Source of the DNA: an uncultured Clostridia bacterium
GTDB lineage: Bacteria > Bacillota > Clostridia > Monoglobales > Monoglobaceae
DNA: 64,000 bases
Assembly (NCBI GenBank): GCA_947631965.1
Contig: CANRNL010000007.1
Coordinates: 1-64,000, forward strand
Direction: 5' to 3'
Part shown: piece by piece, positions 25,712 to 33,304 of the stretch
Layout: every line of letters begins with the position of its first letter
Position numbering within the stretch: position 1 is the stretch's first letter
Program-made: the position numbers and the translations under genes
Notes under the pieces: model-generated
Database searches by the model: none
The model's input: the letters and a program-made list of their open reading frames with translations, nothing else
Told to the model about the DNA's origin: nothing

Positions 25712-26701
25712 TTATTTGTCGCCGTATCCGTTAGGATGATTTTTATGCCACTCCCACGCGGTCGAAATAATTGTTTTAAGGTCGTTGTACTTCGGCTTCC
25801 AGCCAAGCTCTTTCTTCGCCTTCTCGGACGACGCGACCAAAACCGCCGGATCTCCCGCGCGCCTCGCTTCGATTTTTTCGGGTATTGGATGACCCGTGAC
25901 CTCGCGCGCAATCTCGATTACCTCTTTGACCGAAAAGCCCTTTCCGTTGCCGAGATTATATGTTCCACTCGTGCCGGTCTTTCTCATTTTGTCCAGCGCG
26001 AGTATGTGCGCGTCCGACAAATCGGTAACGTGGATATAATCGCGGATGCAGGTTCCGTCCTCGGTCTTGTAATCGTCGCCGAAAATGCCGATATGCTCCC
26101 GCTGACCGAGCGCGACCTGAAGCACTATCGGTATCAGGTGCGTTTCGGGGGTGTGGTCCTCGCCTATTTTTCCGCTTATGTGCGCGCCCGCCGCGTTAAA
26201 ATAACGCAGAGCCGTATATTTGATACCGTAGGCGTTGTCCGCCCATTTGAGAGCCTTTTCAACCGCCAGCTTTGTTTCGCCGTAGGGGTTTGTAGGCTCG
26301 GTTTTATCGCTCTCCAAAATAGGAATACTCTCTGGCTCGCCGTAGGTCGCCGCCGTCGAGGAAAACACTATCTTATCCACGCCGTACTCCTTCATTTTTC
26401 CGAGCAGGCAGAGCGTTGAAACCACATTATTGTTGTAATATTTGAGCGGGTCGCCGACACTCTCGCCGACAAGAGAATCCGCGGCAAACTGAATTACCGC
26501 CTCAATCTCGTTTTCGGTGAAAACCCTGTCCATAAACTCTCCGTCGCGCAAGTCGCCTATCATCAGCCGTCCGCCGAGGACCGCGTCCTTATGTCCCTTT
26601 TGAAGATTGTCCGCAACGACGACCTCCTCACCGCGCGCCAGAAGCTCCGCCACGGTGTGGCTTCCGATATATCCCGCTCCTCCGCATACCAATACCGCCA
26701 A
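25712..26701 (-). CDS. galE: UDP-glucose 4-epimerase
   Basis: The 329-residue product has the NAD-binding GGAGYIGSH motif at the start and the YGETKLAVE catalytic Tyr-x-x-x-Lys pair near residue 148. The RYFNAAGA and GTCIRDYIHVTDL motifs of GalE also appear. It interconverts UDP-glucose and UDP-galactose for galactose use and envelope polysaccharides. AAAGGAGAG precedes the ATG and a good SigA promoter lies about 80 bp upstream. It is the first gene of a unit with the gltA-like and CE12 genes. Confidence 0.95.
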   Translation of the reverse strand: MAVLVCGGAGYIGSHTVAELLARGEEVVVADNLQKGHKDAVLGGRLMIGDLRDGEFMDRVFTENEIEAVIQFAADSLVGESVGDPLKYYNNNVVSTLCLLGKMKEYGVDKIVFSSTAATYGEPESIPILESDKTEPTNPYGETKLAVEKALKWADNAYGIKYTALRYFNAAGAHISGKIGEDHTPETHLIPIVLQVALGQREHIGIFGDDYKTEDGTCIRDYIHVTDLSDAHILALDKMRKTGTSGTYNLGNGKGFSVKEVIEIAREVTGHPIPEKIEARRAGDPAVLVASSEKAKKELGWKPKYNDLKTIISTAWEWHKNHPNGYGDK

Positions 26702-26776
26702 TTCAATCTCTCCTTTAATGCTGAATATTTGAAAGTCTTTAAATACACTGATTTATAGCATCATAATCCTATGTTG

Positions 26777-26805
26777 ATTTTATCATATAAGCCCGCCGTT
26801 GTCAA
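26777..26805 (-). promoter_or_regulatory. Promoter of galE
   Basis: TTGACA (26800-26805) and TAAAAT (26777-26782) lie on the minus strand with a 17-bp spacer. Confidence 0.8.
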
Positions 26806-26919
26806 TAAAATATTGACTGAATAAACAAAAAAAGACGGCATTTTCGCCGACTTATTATATGATTTTTACAAATTATGTGTCTTTTGAGAGAGTTCATCCG
26901 CAAAATGCGCCGAGGTCGC

Positions 26920-26952
26920 AAAAAAACAAGGCACAGCGGTTACTGTGTCTTG
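26920..26952 (-). terminator. Terminator of the 26975-27823 gene
   Basis: The 10-bp stem CAAGGCACAG/CTGTGTCTTG, with one G-T pair, is followed on the minus strand by a run of seven T residues. Confidence 0.8.
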
Positions 26953-26974
26953 GTAAACAAACCGCAATTTATAT

Positions 26975-27823
26975 TTAACACTTATTTTCACCGCCGAAGC
27001 CCGTGACCGCGCCGCCCGCGTCCTCCGCCGCCTTCAGCATTTCAAAGAAGCGCCTTATTTCAAGGGTCGAAAAGCTGAGATTTCTCTTAACGTCGTTCAA
27101 TCGGGCGTCATCGAATTTCTTTGGTATTCTGACCGCATACCTTGCGTCGCCTCTGTAAAGCGTTCGGCAAAGCTCGCCGCCCAAATCTTTTGCAAATCTG
27201 TCAAGCACGACAAGCCCGCCCGCTCTTCTGAGCCTCAAATCGGTTATGCCGCGCAAATCGTCCGACGCTTCGCCAAGCGTGCTGTCGCCGAGCGTTCTGT
27301 TTTCAAAGCGTTCGCTCGCCGCAACCGAGATTGTCACAAAGTCGTCGCCGTCGTCACTCAGATACACAACCCCGTTTTTGGAGCTGTTGCCGTACAGCGC
27401 AAGCTCAATCAAATGCAGGATAATACATCTGAATTTGTATTCATTAAAGACCAGCACACGCCTTCCGCTGAATTTGGTCCTTACCTCAAACATTTTAAAC
27501 GCCATACTGTTTAACACGTCGTTCACATTATCCACATACAGCTCTACGAAGCTTACAACGTCATAAGGTCCCGTACACGATTTCAAAAATTCCTCGCTGC
27601 CGAAAATATTTTTTAAAATATCCATATAAAAAATATTTGTCATCGTGCGCATCTCTGCGTTATGGGCGCGCTTTAAAAACTCAGGAGTAAACTCTTTTTC
27701 CTCCAAAGCGCGTTCTATATCATATCTGCTCATGGTGTTGTTATCTCTCATCGAGAAGATTACGTTAAATATATATTTGTATTCATCAAATCCTATTAAA
27801 TATCCGTCTTCGCGTTTTTGCAT
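26975..27823 (-). CDS. Hypothetical protein resembling a degenerate histidine-kinase ATPase
   Basis: I do not recognise a named family for this 282-residue cytoplasmic protein. Around residues 80-230 it follows the order of a sensor kinase: a helical stretch (AHNAEMRTMTNIFYMDIL) where the His-containing helix would be, a VLVFNEYKFRCIILHLIELALYGNSS segment like an N box, then short strands. The N-box Asn and clear glycine boxes are missing. It may be an inactive kinase-like scaffold, perhaps of the Spo0B or anti-sigma type. The ribosome site is weak. It stands alone with its own terminator. Confidence 0.5.
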   Translation of the reverse strand: MQKREDGYLIGFDEYKYIFNVIFSMRDNNTMSRYDIERALEEKEFTPEFLKRAHNAEMRTMTNIFYMDILKNIFGSEEFLKSCTGPYDVVSFVELYVDNVNDVLNSMAFKMFEVRTKFSGRRVLVFNEYKFRCIILHLIELALYGNSSKNGVVYLSDDGDDFVTISVAASERFENRTLGDSTLGEASDDLRGITDLRLRRAGGLVVLDRFAKDLGGELCRTLYRGDARYAVRIPKKFDDARLNDVKRNLSFSTLEIRRFFEMLKAAEDAGGAVTGFGGENKC

Positions 27824-27861
27824 AATAAATTTATTCCCGAATTATTTTTTTGACCGCAGAA

Positions 27862-27897
27862 AATCCCAAAAGCCGCATTATATCGGCTTTTGGGATT
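27862..27897 (-). terminator. Terminator of the transketolase operon
   Basis: A 14-bp stem (AATCCCAAAAGCCG/CGGCTTTTGGGATT) with an 8-nt loop and a T-rich tract lies 13 bp after the stop codon. Confidence 0.8.
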
Positions 27898-27910
27898 CAG
27901 AGATACCAAA

Positions 27911-28846
27911 TTATTTTTTTGAAATTACGGCTTTCGCCTTTTCGACAATGGTTTTGGTGTCAAGTCCGTACAGTTCAAGCAGTTCGTAAGGCTTGCCCGA
28001 ACGTCCGAAAACGTCCTGAGTACCGACTCTGAGCATCGGAACCGGACATTCCTCGACCAATACTTCGGCAACAGCCGAACCCAAGCCGCCTATCACGTTA
28101 TGCTCTTCGGCTGTAACTATCGCACCCGTCTCTTTAGCCGCCGCTATGATTATATCACGGTCGATGGGCTTTATCGTGGGCATATTTACAACGCGCGCGC
28201 TGATTCCCTGCTCCGCAAGCGCGGCAGCCGCCTCGATTGCGTTGGGAACAAGCAGACCCGTCGCTATAATCGTAACGTCCTTGCCGTCCGACAGCTTCAC
28301 GCCCTTGCCAATCTCAAACGTATAGTTCTCGTCAAAGATAGTCGGCACCGCAAGTCTGCCGAATCTCAGATATACGGGACCGTTATAGTCTATCGCCGCC
28401 TTGACCGCAAGCCTCGACTCTACCGCGTCGGCGGGGTTTAATATAACCATACCCGGAATTGTACGCATAATTCCGATGTCCTCAAGGCACTGATGGCTCG
28501 CGCCGTCCTCGCCTACCGAAATTCCCGCGTGGGTCGCGCCTATCTTAACGTTCAAGTGCGGATAACCGATTGAGTTCCTGACCTGTTCAAACGCTCTGCC
28601 AGCCGCAAACATCGCAAACGAGCTTGCGAAAACTATTTTTCCGCACGTCGCAAGACCTGCTGCGGTAGACATCATATTTCCCTCGGCGATACCCATATTT
28701 ATGAATCTTTCGGGGTATGTAACCTTAAAACCGTCTGTCTTTGTGGACTTTGAAAGGTCTGCGTCAAGCACGACGATATTCTCGTTCGCACCGAACTCCA
28801 CAAGCGCCTTTCCGTAAGCCTCTCTGGTTGCCATTTTCTCAGCCAT
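27911..28846 (-). CDS. Transketolase C-terminal subunit
   Basis: The 311-residue protein carries the pyrimidine-binding and C-terminal domains of transketolase: ERFINMGIAEGNMMSTAAGLA with the catalytic Glu, FASSFAMFAAGRAFEQVRN, and SVGEDGASHQ. It pairs with the separately encoded N-terminal subunit to move two-carbon units in the pentose phosphate pathway. Its ATG overlaps the N-subunit stop by one base (TAATG), so the two are translationally coupled. Split transketolases are common in Clostridia. Confidence 0.95.
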   Translation of the reverse strand: MAEKMATREAYGKALVEFGANENIVVLDADLSKSTKTDGFKVTYPERFINMGIAEGNMMSTAAGLATCGKIVFASSFAMFAAGRAFEQVRNSIGYPHLNVKIGATHAGISVGEDGASHQCLEDIGIMRTIPGMVILNPADAVESRLAVKAAIDYNGPVYLRFGRLAVPTIFDENYTFEIGKGVKLSDGKDVTIIATGLLVPNAIEAAAALAEQGISARVVNMPTIKPIDRDIIIAAAKETGAIVTAEEHNVIGGLGSAVAEVLVEECPVPMLRVGTQDVFGRSGKPYELLELYGLDTKTIVEKAKAVISKK

Positions 28847-29694
28847 TATTTCGCACCTCCTATACTCTCTATGTATGCGTCAAGCTCGGCTATCGCCTGA
28901 GCGTACTCCTCATCATTCGGAGCCTTGCCGTGCCAGCCCGCGTTGTTCTCCATAAAGGAAACGCCCTTGCCCTTTGTGCTCTTTGCGAGAATCAAAGTGG
29001 GCTTGCCCTTTGTCGCCTTGGCTTTGTTTACAGCGTCCTCAATTTGATTGAAGTCGTGCGCGTCAATCGTGATAACGTTCCAGTTGAACGCCTCAAACTT
29101 CTTGTCGAGCGGGGTCGGGTTCATAACCTTTGTTATGTCGCCGTCTATCTGAAGTCCGTTGAAGTCGAGAAAAGCGGTGAGGTTGTCAAGCTTGTAATGA
29201 GCCGCGAACATAGCCGCCTCCCAAACCTGACCTTCTTCCGACTCGCCGTCGCCCAATATGGTGTAAACTCTGTAATCCTTATTGTCGAGCTTTGCCGCGA
29301 GAGCCATTCCGTTAGCCGCGCTGATTCCCTGTCCGAGCGAGCCTGTCGACATATCCACTCCGGGAACGCCCTTCATATCGGGGTGACCCTGAAGATAGCT
29401 GTCGGTATGACGCAGACCCTTTATGTCCTCCTTTGGTATAAAGCCGCGCTCGGCAAGCGCGCCGTAGAGCGCGGGCGCACAGTGTCCTTTCGAGAGGACG
29501 AACCTGTCGCGGTTCTCCATCTTCGGATTTTTCGGGTCAACATTCATTTCGCACATATAGAGATACGCCAGAATGTCGGCTATCGAAAGAGAGCCGCCGG
29601 GGTGTCCCGCCGCCGCACTGTGTACTCCTTCAAGCGCCATTTTTCGTATATGCGCGGCGTTTATTCGGAGTTGGTCGATTTTTTCAGAATTCAT
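28846..29694 (-). CDS. Transketolase N-terminal subunit
   Basis: The 282-residue protein is the thiamine-diphosphate-binding half. It has AAAGHPGGSLSIADILAYLY, LSKGHCAPALYGAL, and a GDGES...N-type cofactor motif (ILGDGESEEGQVWEAAMFA). It supplies arabinose- and xylose-derived pentoses to central metabolism together with the C-terminal subunit. GGAAGGAG precedes the ATG. It follows the YitT-family gene by two bases. Confidence 0.95.
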   Translation of the reverse strand: MNSEKIDQLRINAAHIRKMALEGVHSAAAGHPGGSLSIADILAYLYMCEMNVDPKNPKMENRDRFVLSKGHCAPALYGALAERGFIPKEDIKGLRHTDSYLQGHPDMKGVPGVDMSTGSLGQGISAANGMALAAKLDNKDYRVYTILGDGESEEGQVWEAAMFAAHYKLDNLTAFLDFNGLQIDGDITKVMNPTPLDKKFEAFNWNVITIDAHDFNQIEDAVNKAKATKGKPTLILAKSTKGKGVSFMENNAGWHGKAPNDEEYAQAIAELDAYIESIGGAK

Positions 29695-29696
29695 AA

Positions 29697-30545
29697 TTAT
29701 TCTCCTTCCGTTATTTTTTTAAATCCGTTTCCCAAAACCTCTCTCGCGCTCATAAGCACTACAAAGGCTTCGGGGTCTATGGATTTTATTAATAATTTTA
29801 ATTTATTTACCTGATGTCTGCCAATCACGCAAAGCAAAACCCGTTTGTCCCGCCCCGTATAGGCGGACACCGCACTCAGCTGCGTGACCCCGCGCGCCAA
29901 ATCGGAAAATATCGCCGAGACAATTTCACCGCTCTTTTCCGAAATTATTATCGCGGTCTTGGATACGTTAAATCCCTCGACAATTATATCTATAACATAT
30001 GTGCTGACATACAGAGAAATAACCGAATACAGCACTACGTTAAAGCTCTTGAACACAAGTCCAGCCGCCGAAATCACAAAAGCGTCTATATAGAGTATCA
30101 CCGAGCCGAGCGACGCTCCGCCCGCGCGGCGGAAAATATACTTTGCAACAATGTCGGTGCCGCCTGTGGAAGCTCCCGCTTCGAGGACTATGCCCATTCC
30201 TACGCCGTACAGCACGCTGCCGAAAACCGAGGACAAAATTATATCGTCCATCTGTATCGGCAAATACGCGGAAAGGTCTGCGCTGAGCGACATAACGCCC
30301 ATTCCCACAAAGGAACCGATTATAAATTTATGTCCGAACTTATAAAGTCCGAGAATAAAAATCGGTATATTCATAAGCACTATCAAAAGGCCTACCGGCA
30401 GACCGCTTATATAATGAACGACAGTCGCTATTCCGCTGACGCCGCCTACCGTAATCCTGACCGGCACGAAAAACACTTCGAGAACAAATCCCATAAGAGC
30501 CGCGCCGAAAATTATTTTCAAATATGTCGGTATTTTTCCAAGCAT
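29697..30545 (-). CDS. YitT family membrane protein
   Basis: The 282-residue protein has five to six membrane segments in the first 180 residues and a C-terminal cytoplasmic DUF2179 domain (about 215-275, with LSAVSAYTGRDKRVLLCVIGRHQVNKLKLLI). Function in the family is not settled. AAAGGAG precedes the ATG. It lies directly ahead of the transketolase genes and 48 bp after mrnC. Confidence 0.88.
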   Translation of the reverse strand: MLGKIPTYLKIIFGAALMGFVLEVFFVPVRITVGGVSGIATVVHYISGLPVGLLIVLMNIPIFILGLYKFGHKFIIGSFVGMGVMSLSADLSAYLPIQMDDIILSSVFGSVLYGVGMGIVLEAGASTGGTDIVAKYIFRRAGGASLGSVILYIDAFVISAAGLVFKSFNVVLYSVISLYVSTYVIDIIVEGFNVSKTAIIISEKSGEIVSAIFSDLARGVTQLSAVSAYTGRDKRVLLCVIGRHQVNKLKLLIKSIDPEAFVVLMSAREVLGNGFKKITEGE

Positions 30546-30593
30546 TTTAATACTCCTTTTAGTTTAAGAAATATGTAAAATGCCTGAAAAGCG

Positions 30594-30998
30594 CTATACC
30601 AAAACGCAGTTCAAAAGCTCGGCTATCCTGTCGCTTCGGCGCATAAGATACAAATATCCCAGTAGCGCCTCAAAGCCCGTCGCCGCCTTGTAATCGGTCA
30701 AATCCGCATTCTTTGGCGGTTTTGAATTGGTGTTCCTGCCTCGCTTGTATATGTCTGTTTCCTCCTCGGTCAGCTTGTCCAAAATCGCGTGCGCGTACTC
30801 CGCCTGCCTGGAAGCGTTGACCAGCGCAACCGCGCTTTTGTGCAGCTTGTTCACCGGCTGTTTCCCGTTCTTAAGCAAGTACGTTCTGACAAACAACTCA
30901 TACACGCAGTCGCCTATATAAGCCAAGTCGAGCGGAGAATATTGTTTTATGTTAACCGAGCTTTCTATGTGAAAATTGTCCAAAATCTCGTTCAGCAT
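30594..30998 (-). CDS. mrnC: Mini-ribonuclease III
   Basis: The 134-residue protein is a lone RNase III catalytic domain without a double-stranded RNA-binding domain. It has YSPLDLAYIGDCVYELFVR, the RGRNTNSKPP loop and GFEALLGYLYL with the second acidic site. It matures 23S rRNA in Firmicutes. It starts two bases after the cysS stop, the conserved cysE-cysS-mrnC arrangement of Bacillus and Clostridia. Confidence 0.95.
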   Translation of the reverse strand: MLNEILDNFHIESSVNIKQYSPLDLAYIGDCVYELFVRTYLLKNGKQPVNKLHKSAVALVNASRQAEYAHAILDKLTEEETDIYKRGRNTNSKPPKNADLTDYKAATGFEALLGYLYLMRRSDRIAELLNCVLV

Positions 30999-31000
30999 AA

Positions 31001-32392
31001 CTATTCCCTCACGACCTGCTGACCCTGCTTGGTGTCCTTTACGGTTATACCCATACCTTTGAGGGTATCCCTTATCTCATCCGACTTCGCCCAGTCTCGC
31101 CTCTCTCGCGCCGCCGCGCGTTCGTCGAGCAGGGCGCGCACCTCCGCCGGAAGCTCATCCTCGCCGCCGTCCTTTGAAAGACCCAGAACCCCACACAGCT
31201 CATCGAGAACCGAAATCGTATGTTCGATTGCGCCTTTGGGCGGATTTTCGCAGGACGCAAGCCTTTTATTCGCCTCCGAAACAATCTCAAACACCGCCGA
31301 AATCGCGTCCGCCGTGTTGAGGTCGTCGTCCATGGCGGCTATAAACTTATCCTTGAGCGCGTCCACGGTCTTTATATACTCCGTGTCCTCGCCATCGCCC
31401 GCCGAAGCCTTTAAAAACTCCAGCGTTTCAAGGCAGGTGTAGATTCTGTCAAGTCCAGACTTTGCCGCGGTCATAAGCTCCTTGCTGAAATTTATCGGGC
31501 TGCGGTAGTGCGCCGACAGCATAAAGAAGCGGATTACCTTGTAATCAAACTCCTCGGAAATCTCACGAACCGTGAAAAAGTTGCCGAGCGACTTCGACAT
31601 TTTTCGGTTGTCAATATTTATATAGCCGTTGTGGAGCCAGTAGTGGGCGAACGGCTCGCCGTTTGCCGCCTCGCTCTGGGCTATCTCGTTTTCGTGGTGG
31701 GGAAATATCAAATCTTTTCCGCCGCTGTGGATGTCGATGGTCTTTCCGAGATACTTATTCGCCATCGCGCTGCACTCTATGTGCCAGCCCGGGCGACCCT
31801 CACCCCACGGGCTCTCCCAAAAAGGCTCGCCCTCCTTCTTGCATTTCCAGAGCGCGAAGTCCATCGGGTCGTCTTTGTCCTCATTTATATCGATTCTCGC
31901 GCCGCTCTCCAAATCCTCAAGCGGCTGATGCGACAGCTTGCCGTATTCTTTAAACTTCTTTGTCGAAAAATATACGCTTCCGCCGCGCTCGTATGCGTAG
32001 CCCTTTTCAACAAGCGTGCTGACCAGACTTATTATGCTGTCTATATTGTCGGTCGCTCTGGGGTGTACGCTCGCCTTTTTGATACCCAGGCCGCGCGCGT
32101 CGGTAAAATATTCTTCTATATATTTGTCCGCAAGCTCACGAACCGAAATGCCAAGTTCGTTTGCTTTGTTTATCATCTTATCGTCAATATCGGTAAAATT
32201 CTGCACAAAAGTAACTTTATAGCCTCTGTACTCCAGATAACGCCTTAAAGTATCAAAGATTATAAAGGGGCGCGCGTTTCCGATGTGGAAAAAGTTATAT
32301 ACCGTCGGACCGCAGGAATACATTTTTACCTCGCCCTCTTTGATAGGCACAAATTCCTCTTTCGCCCTGTGCAAAGTGTTATAAAGTTTCAT
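31001..32392 (-). CDS. cysS: Cysteinyl-tRNA synthetase
   Basis: The 463-residue class I synthetase has the HIGH-type motif (FFHIGNARPF), zinc-binding residues including the Cys of YSCGPTVYN, and KMSKSLGN. It charges tRNA-Cys, whose gene is also in this window. The track start at 32437 is within cysE. The ATG at 32392 gives MKLYNTLHRA, the usual start, with AAAGG upstream. It overlaps the end of cysE by 14 bases, so translation is coupled. No T-box motif was seen ahead of the operon. Confidence 0.97.
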   Translation of the reverse strand: MKLYNTLHRAKEEFVPIKEGEVKMYSCGPTVYNFFHIGNARPFIIFDTLRRYLEYRGYKVTFVQNFTDIDDKMINKANELGISVRELADKYIEEYFTDARGLGIKKASVHPRATDNIDSIISLVSTLVEKGYAYERGGSVYFSTKKFKEYGKLSHQPLEDLESGARIDINEDKDDPMDFALWKCKKEGEPFWESPWGEGRPGWHIECSAMANKYLGKTIDIHSGGKDLIFPHHENEIAQSEAANGEPFAHYWLHNGYINIDNRKMSKSLGNFFTVREISEEFDYKVIRFFMLSAHYRSPINFSKELMTAAKSGLDRIYTCLETLEFLKASAGDGEDTEYIKTVDALKDKFIAAMDDDLNTADAISAVFEIVSEANKRLASCENPPKGAIEHTISVLDELCGVLGLSKDGGEDELPAEVRALLDERAAARERRDWAKSDEIRDTLKGMGITVKDTKQGQQVVRE

Positions 32393-33050
32393 TGTTATCG
32401 CCTTTCCGCTCTTTAAGTTTCTCAATTTCTCTGTCAAGTCTGCAAAGCTCCATAGCCACGGGGTCGGGAATATGTATCTGGTCGAGATCTATTCGGTCAA
32501 CCGACGCAACCGCCGACGCGACGCGCACCTCGTTGAGCCTTACCACCCTCGCCGGAACGCCGACGCAGGTACTGTTCGGCGGAATGTCGGTAAGCACTAC
32601 CGCGTTTGCGGCAACCTTGCTGTTGTCGCCTATTCTGACGGGTCCGAGGACCTTAGCTCCGCAGCCTATCATAACATTGTTGCCGACCGTCGGGTGGCGT
32701 TTGCCCTTTTCCTTACCCGTACCGCCGAGCGTCACGCCCTGATAAATCGTGCAGTTGTCGCCAATTTGTGCAGTCTCGCCTATCACCACGCCCATTCCGT
32801 GGTCTATGAAAACGCCCTTGCCGATTTGCGCGGCGGGGTGAATTTCAATGCCCGTCTTTTTGCGCGTGCGTTTGGAAAGCCAGTCGGCAAGAAAGTAATG
32901 CCCCTTTTCGTACAGCCTGTGTGCAATTCGATACTTGGTAACGGCTTTAACTCCGGGATAGAGGAAAAACACCTGTGCGCGGCTTCTCGCCGCCGGGTCG
33001 CGCTCCAGCACGACGTTTACCTCTTCCCTTATTGTCTTAAATATACCCAT
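32379..33050 (-). CDS. cysE: Serine O-acetyltransferase
   Basis: The 223-residue protein has an N-terminal helical region and a left-handed beta-helix of hexapeptide repeats (IHPAAQIGKGVFIDHGMGVVIGE, KRHPTVGNNVMIGCGAKVLG). The conserved His of DHGMGVVIGE is present. It makes O-acetylserine, the precursor of cysteine, matching its operon partner cysS. A C-terminal extension of about 40 residues reaches into the cysS start. A SigA promoter lies about 86 bp upstream. Confidence 0.95.
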   Translation of the reverse strand: MGIFKTIREEVNVVLERDPAARSRAQVFFLYPGVKAVTKYRIAHRLYEKGHYFLADWLSKRTRKKTGIEIHPAAQIGKGVFIDHGMGVVIGETAQIGDNCTIYQGVTLGGTGKEKGKRHPTVGNNVMIGCGAKVLGPVRIGDNSKVAANAVVLTDIPPNSTCVGVPARVVRLNEVRVASAVASVDRIDLDQIHIPDPVAMELCRLDREIEKLKERKGDNNETL

Positions 33051-33135
33051 AAAATCCCCCTAAGGAAAGTATATACTTAATTTACCGAAATATAGTCTTT
33101 TATATTCCCAAAAATTTACACAAACGATTAAATAG

Positions 33136-33164
33136 ATTATATCACATTGATTTTTAATTATCAA
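33136..33164 (-). promoter_or_regulatory. Promoter of the cysE-cysS-mrnC operon
   Basis: TTGATA (33159-33164) and TATAAT (33136-33141) lie on the minus strand with a 17-bp spacer. They leave a leader of about 80 nt. Confidence 0.75.
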
Positions 33165-33253
33165 TATTTAATTTATCTAATTTTCAAAATTTCCGCAAAA
33201 TTAAAAAAGCGCGGCAAGGGCAGCGTGAGATAAAACAGTATCCGAAAAGAAAA

Positions 33254-33286
33254 ATATCCGGTCTGCAATCGGCGCAGACCGGATAT
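33254..33286 (-). terminator. Terminator of the large SLH protein gene
   Basis: The 13-bp stem ATATCCGGTCTGC/GCAGACCGGATAT with a 7-nt loop is followed on the minus strand by TTTTTC. It lies 18 bp after the stop. Confidence 0.9.
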
Positions 33287-33304
33287 CAATCAATTAGAAT
33301 TTAT

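Noticed and set aside
33051-33304. T-box or other riboswitch ahead of cysE-cysS
   Set aside because: No T-box motif (AGGGTGGNACCGCG) or long antiterminator was found; the leader is only about 80 nt.
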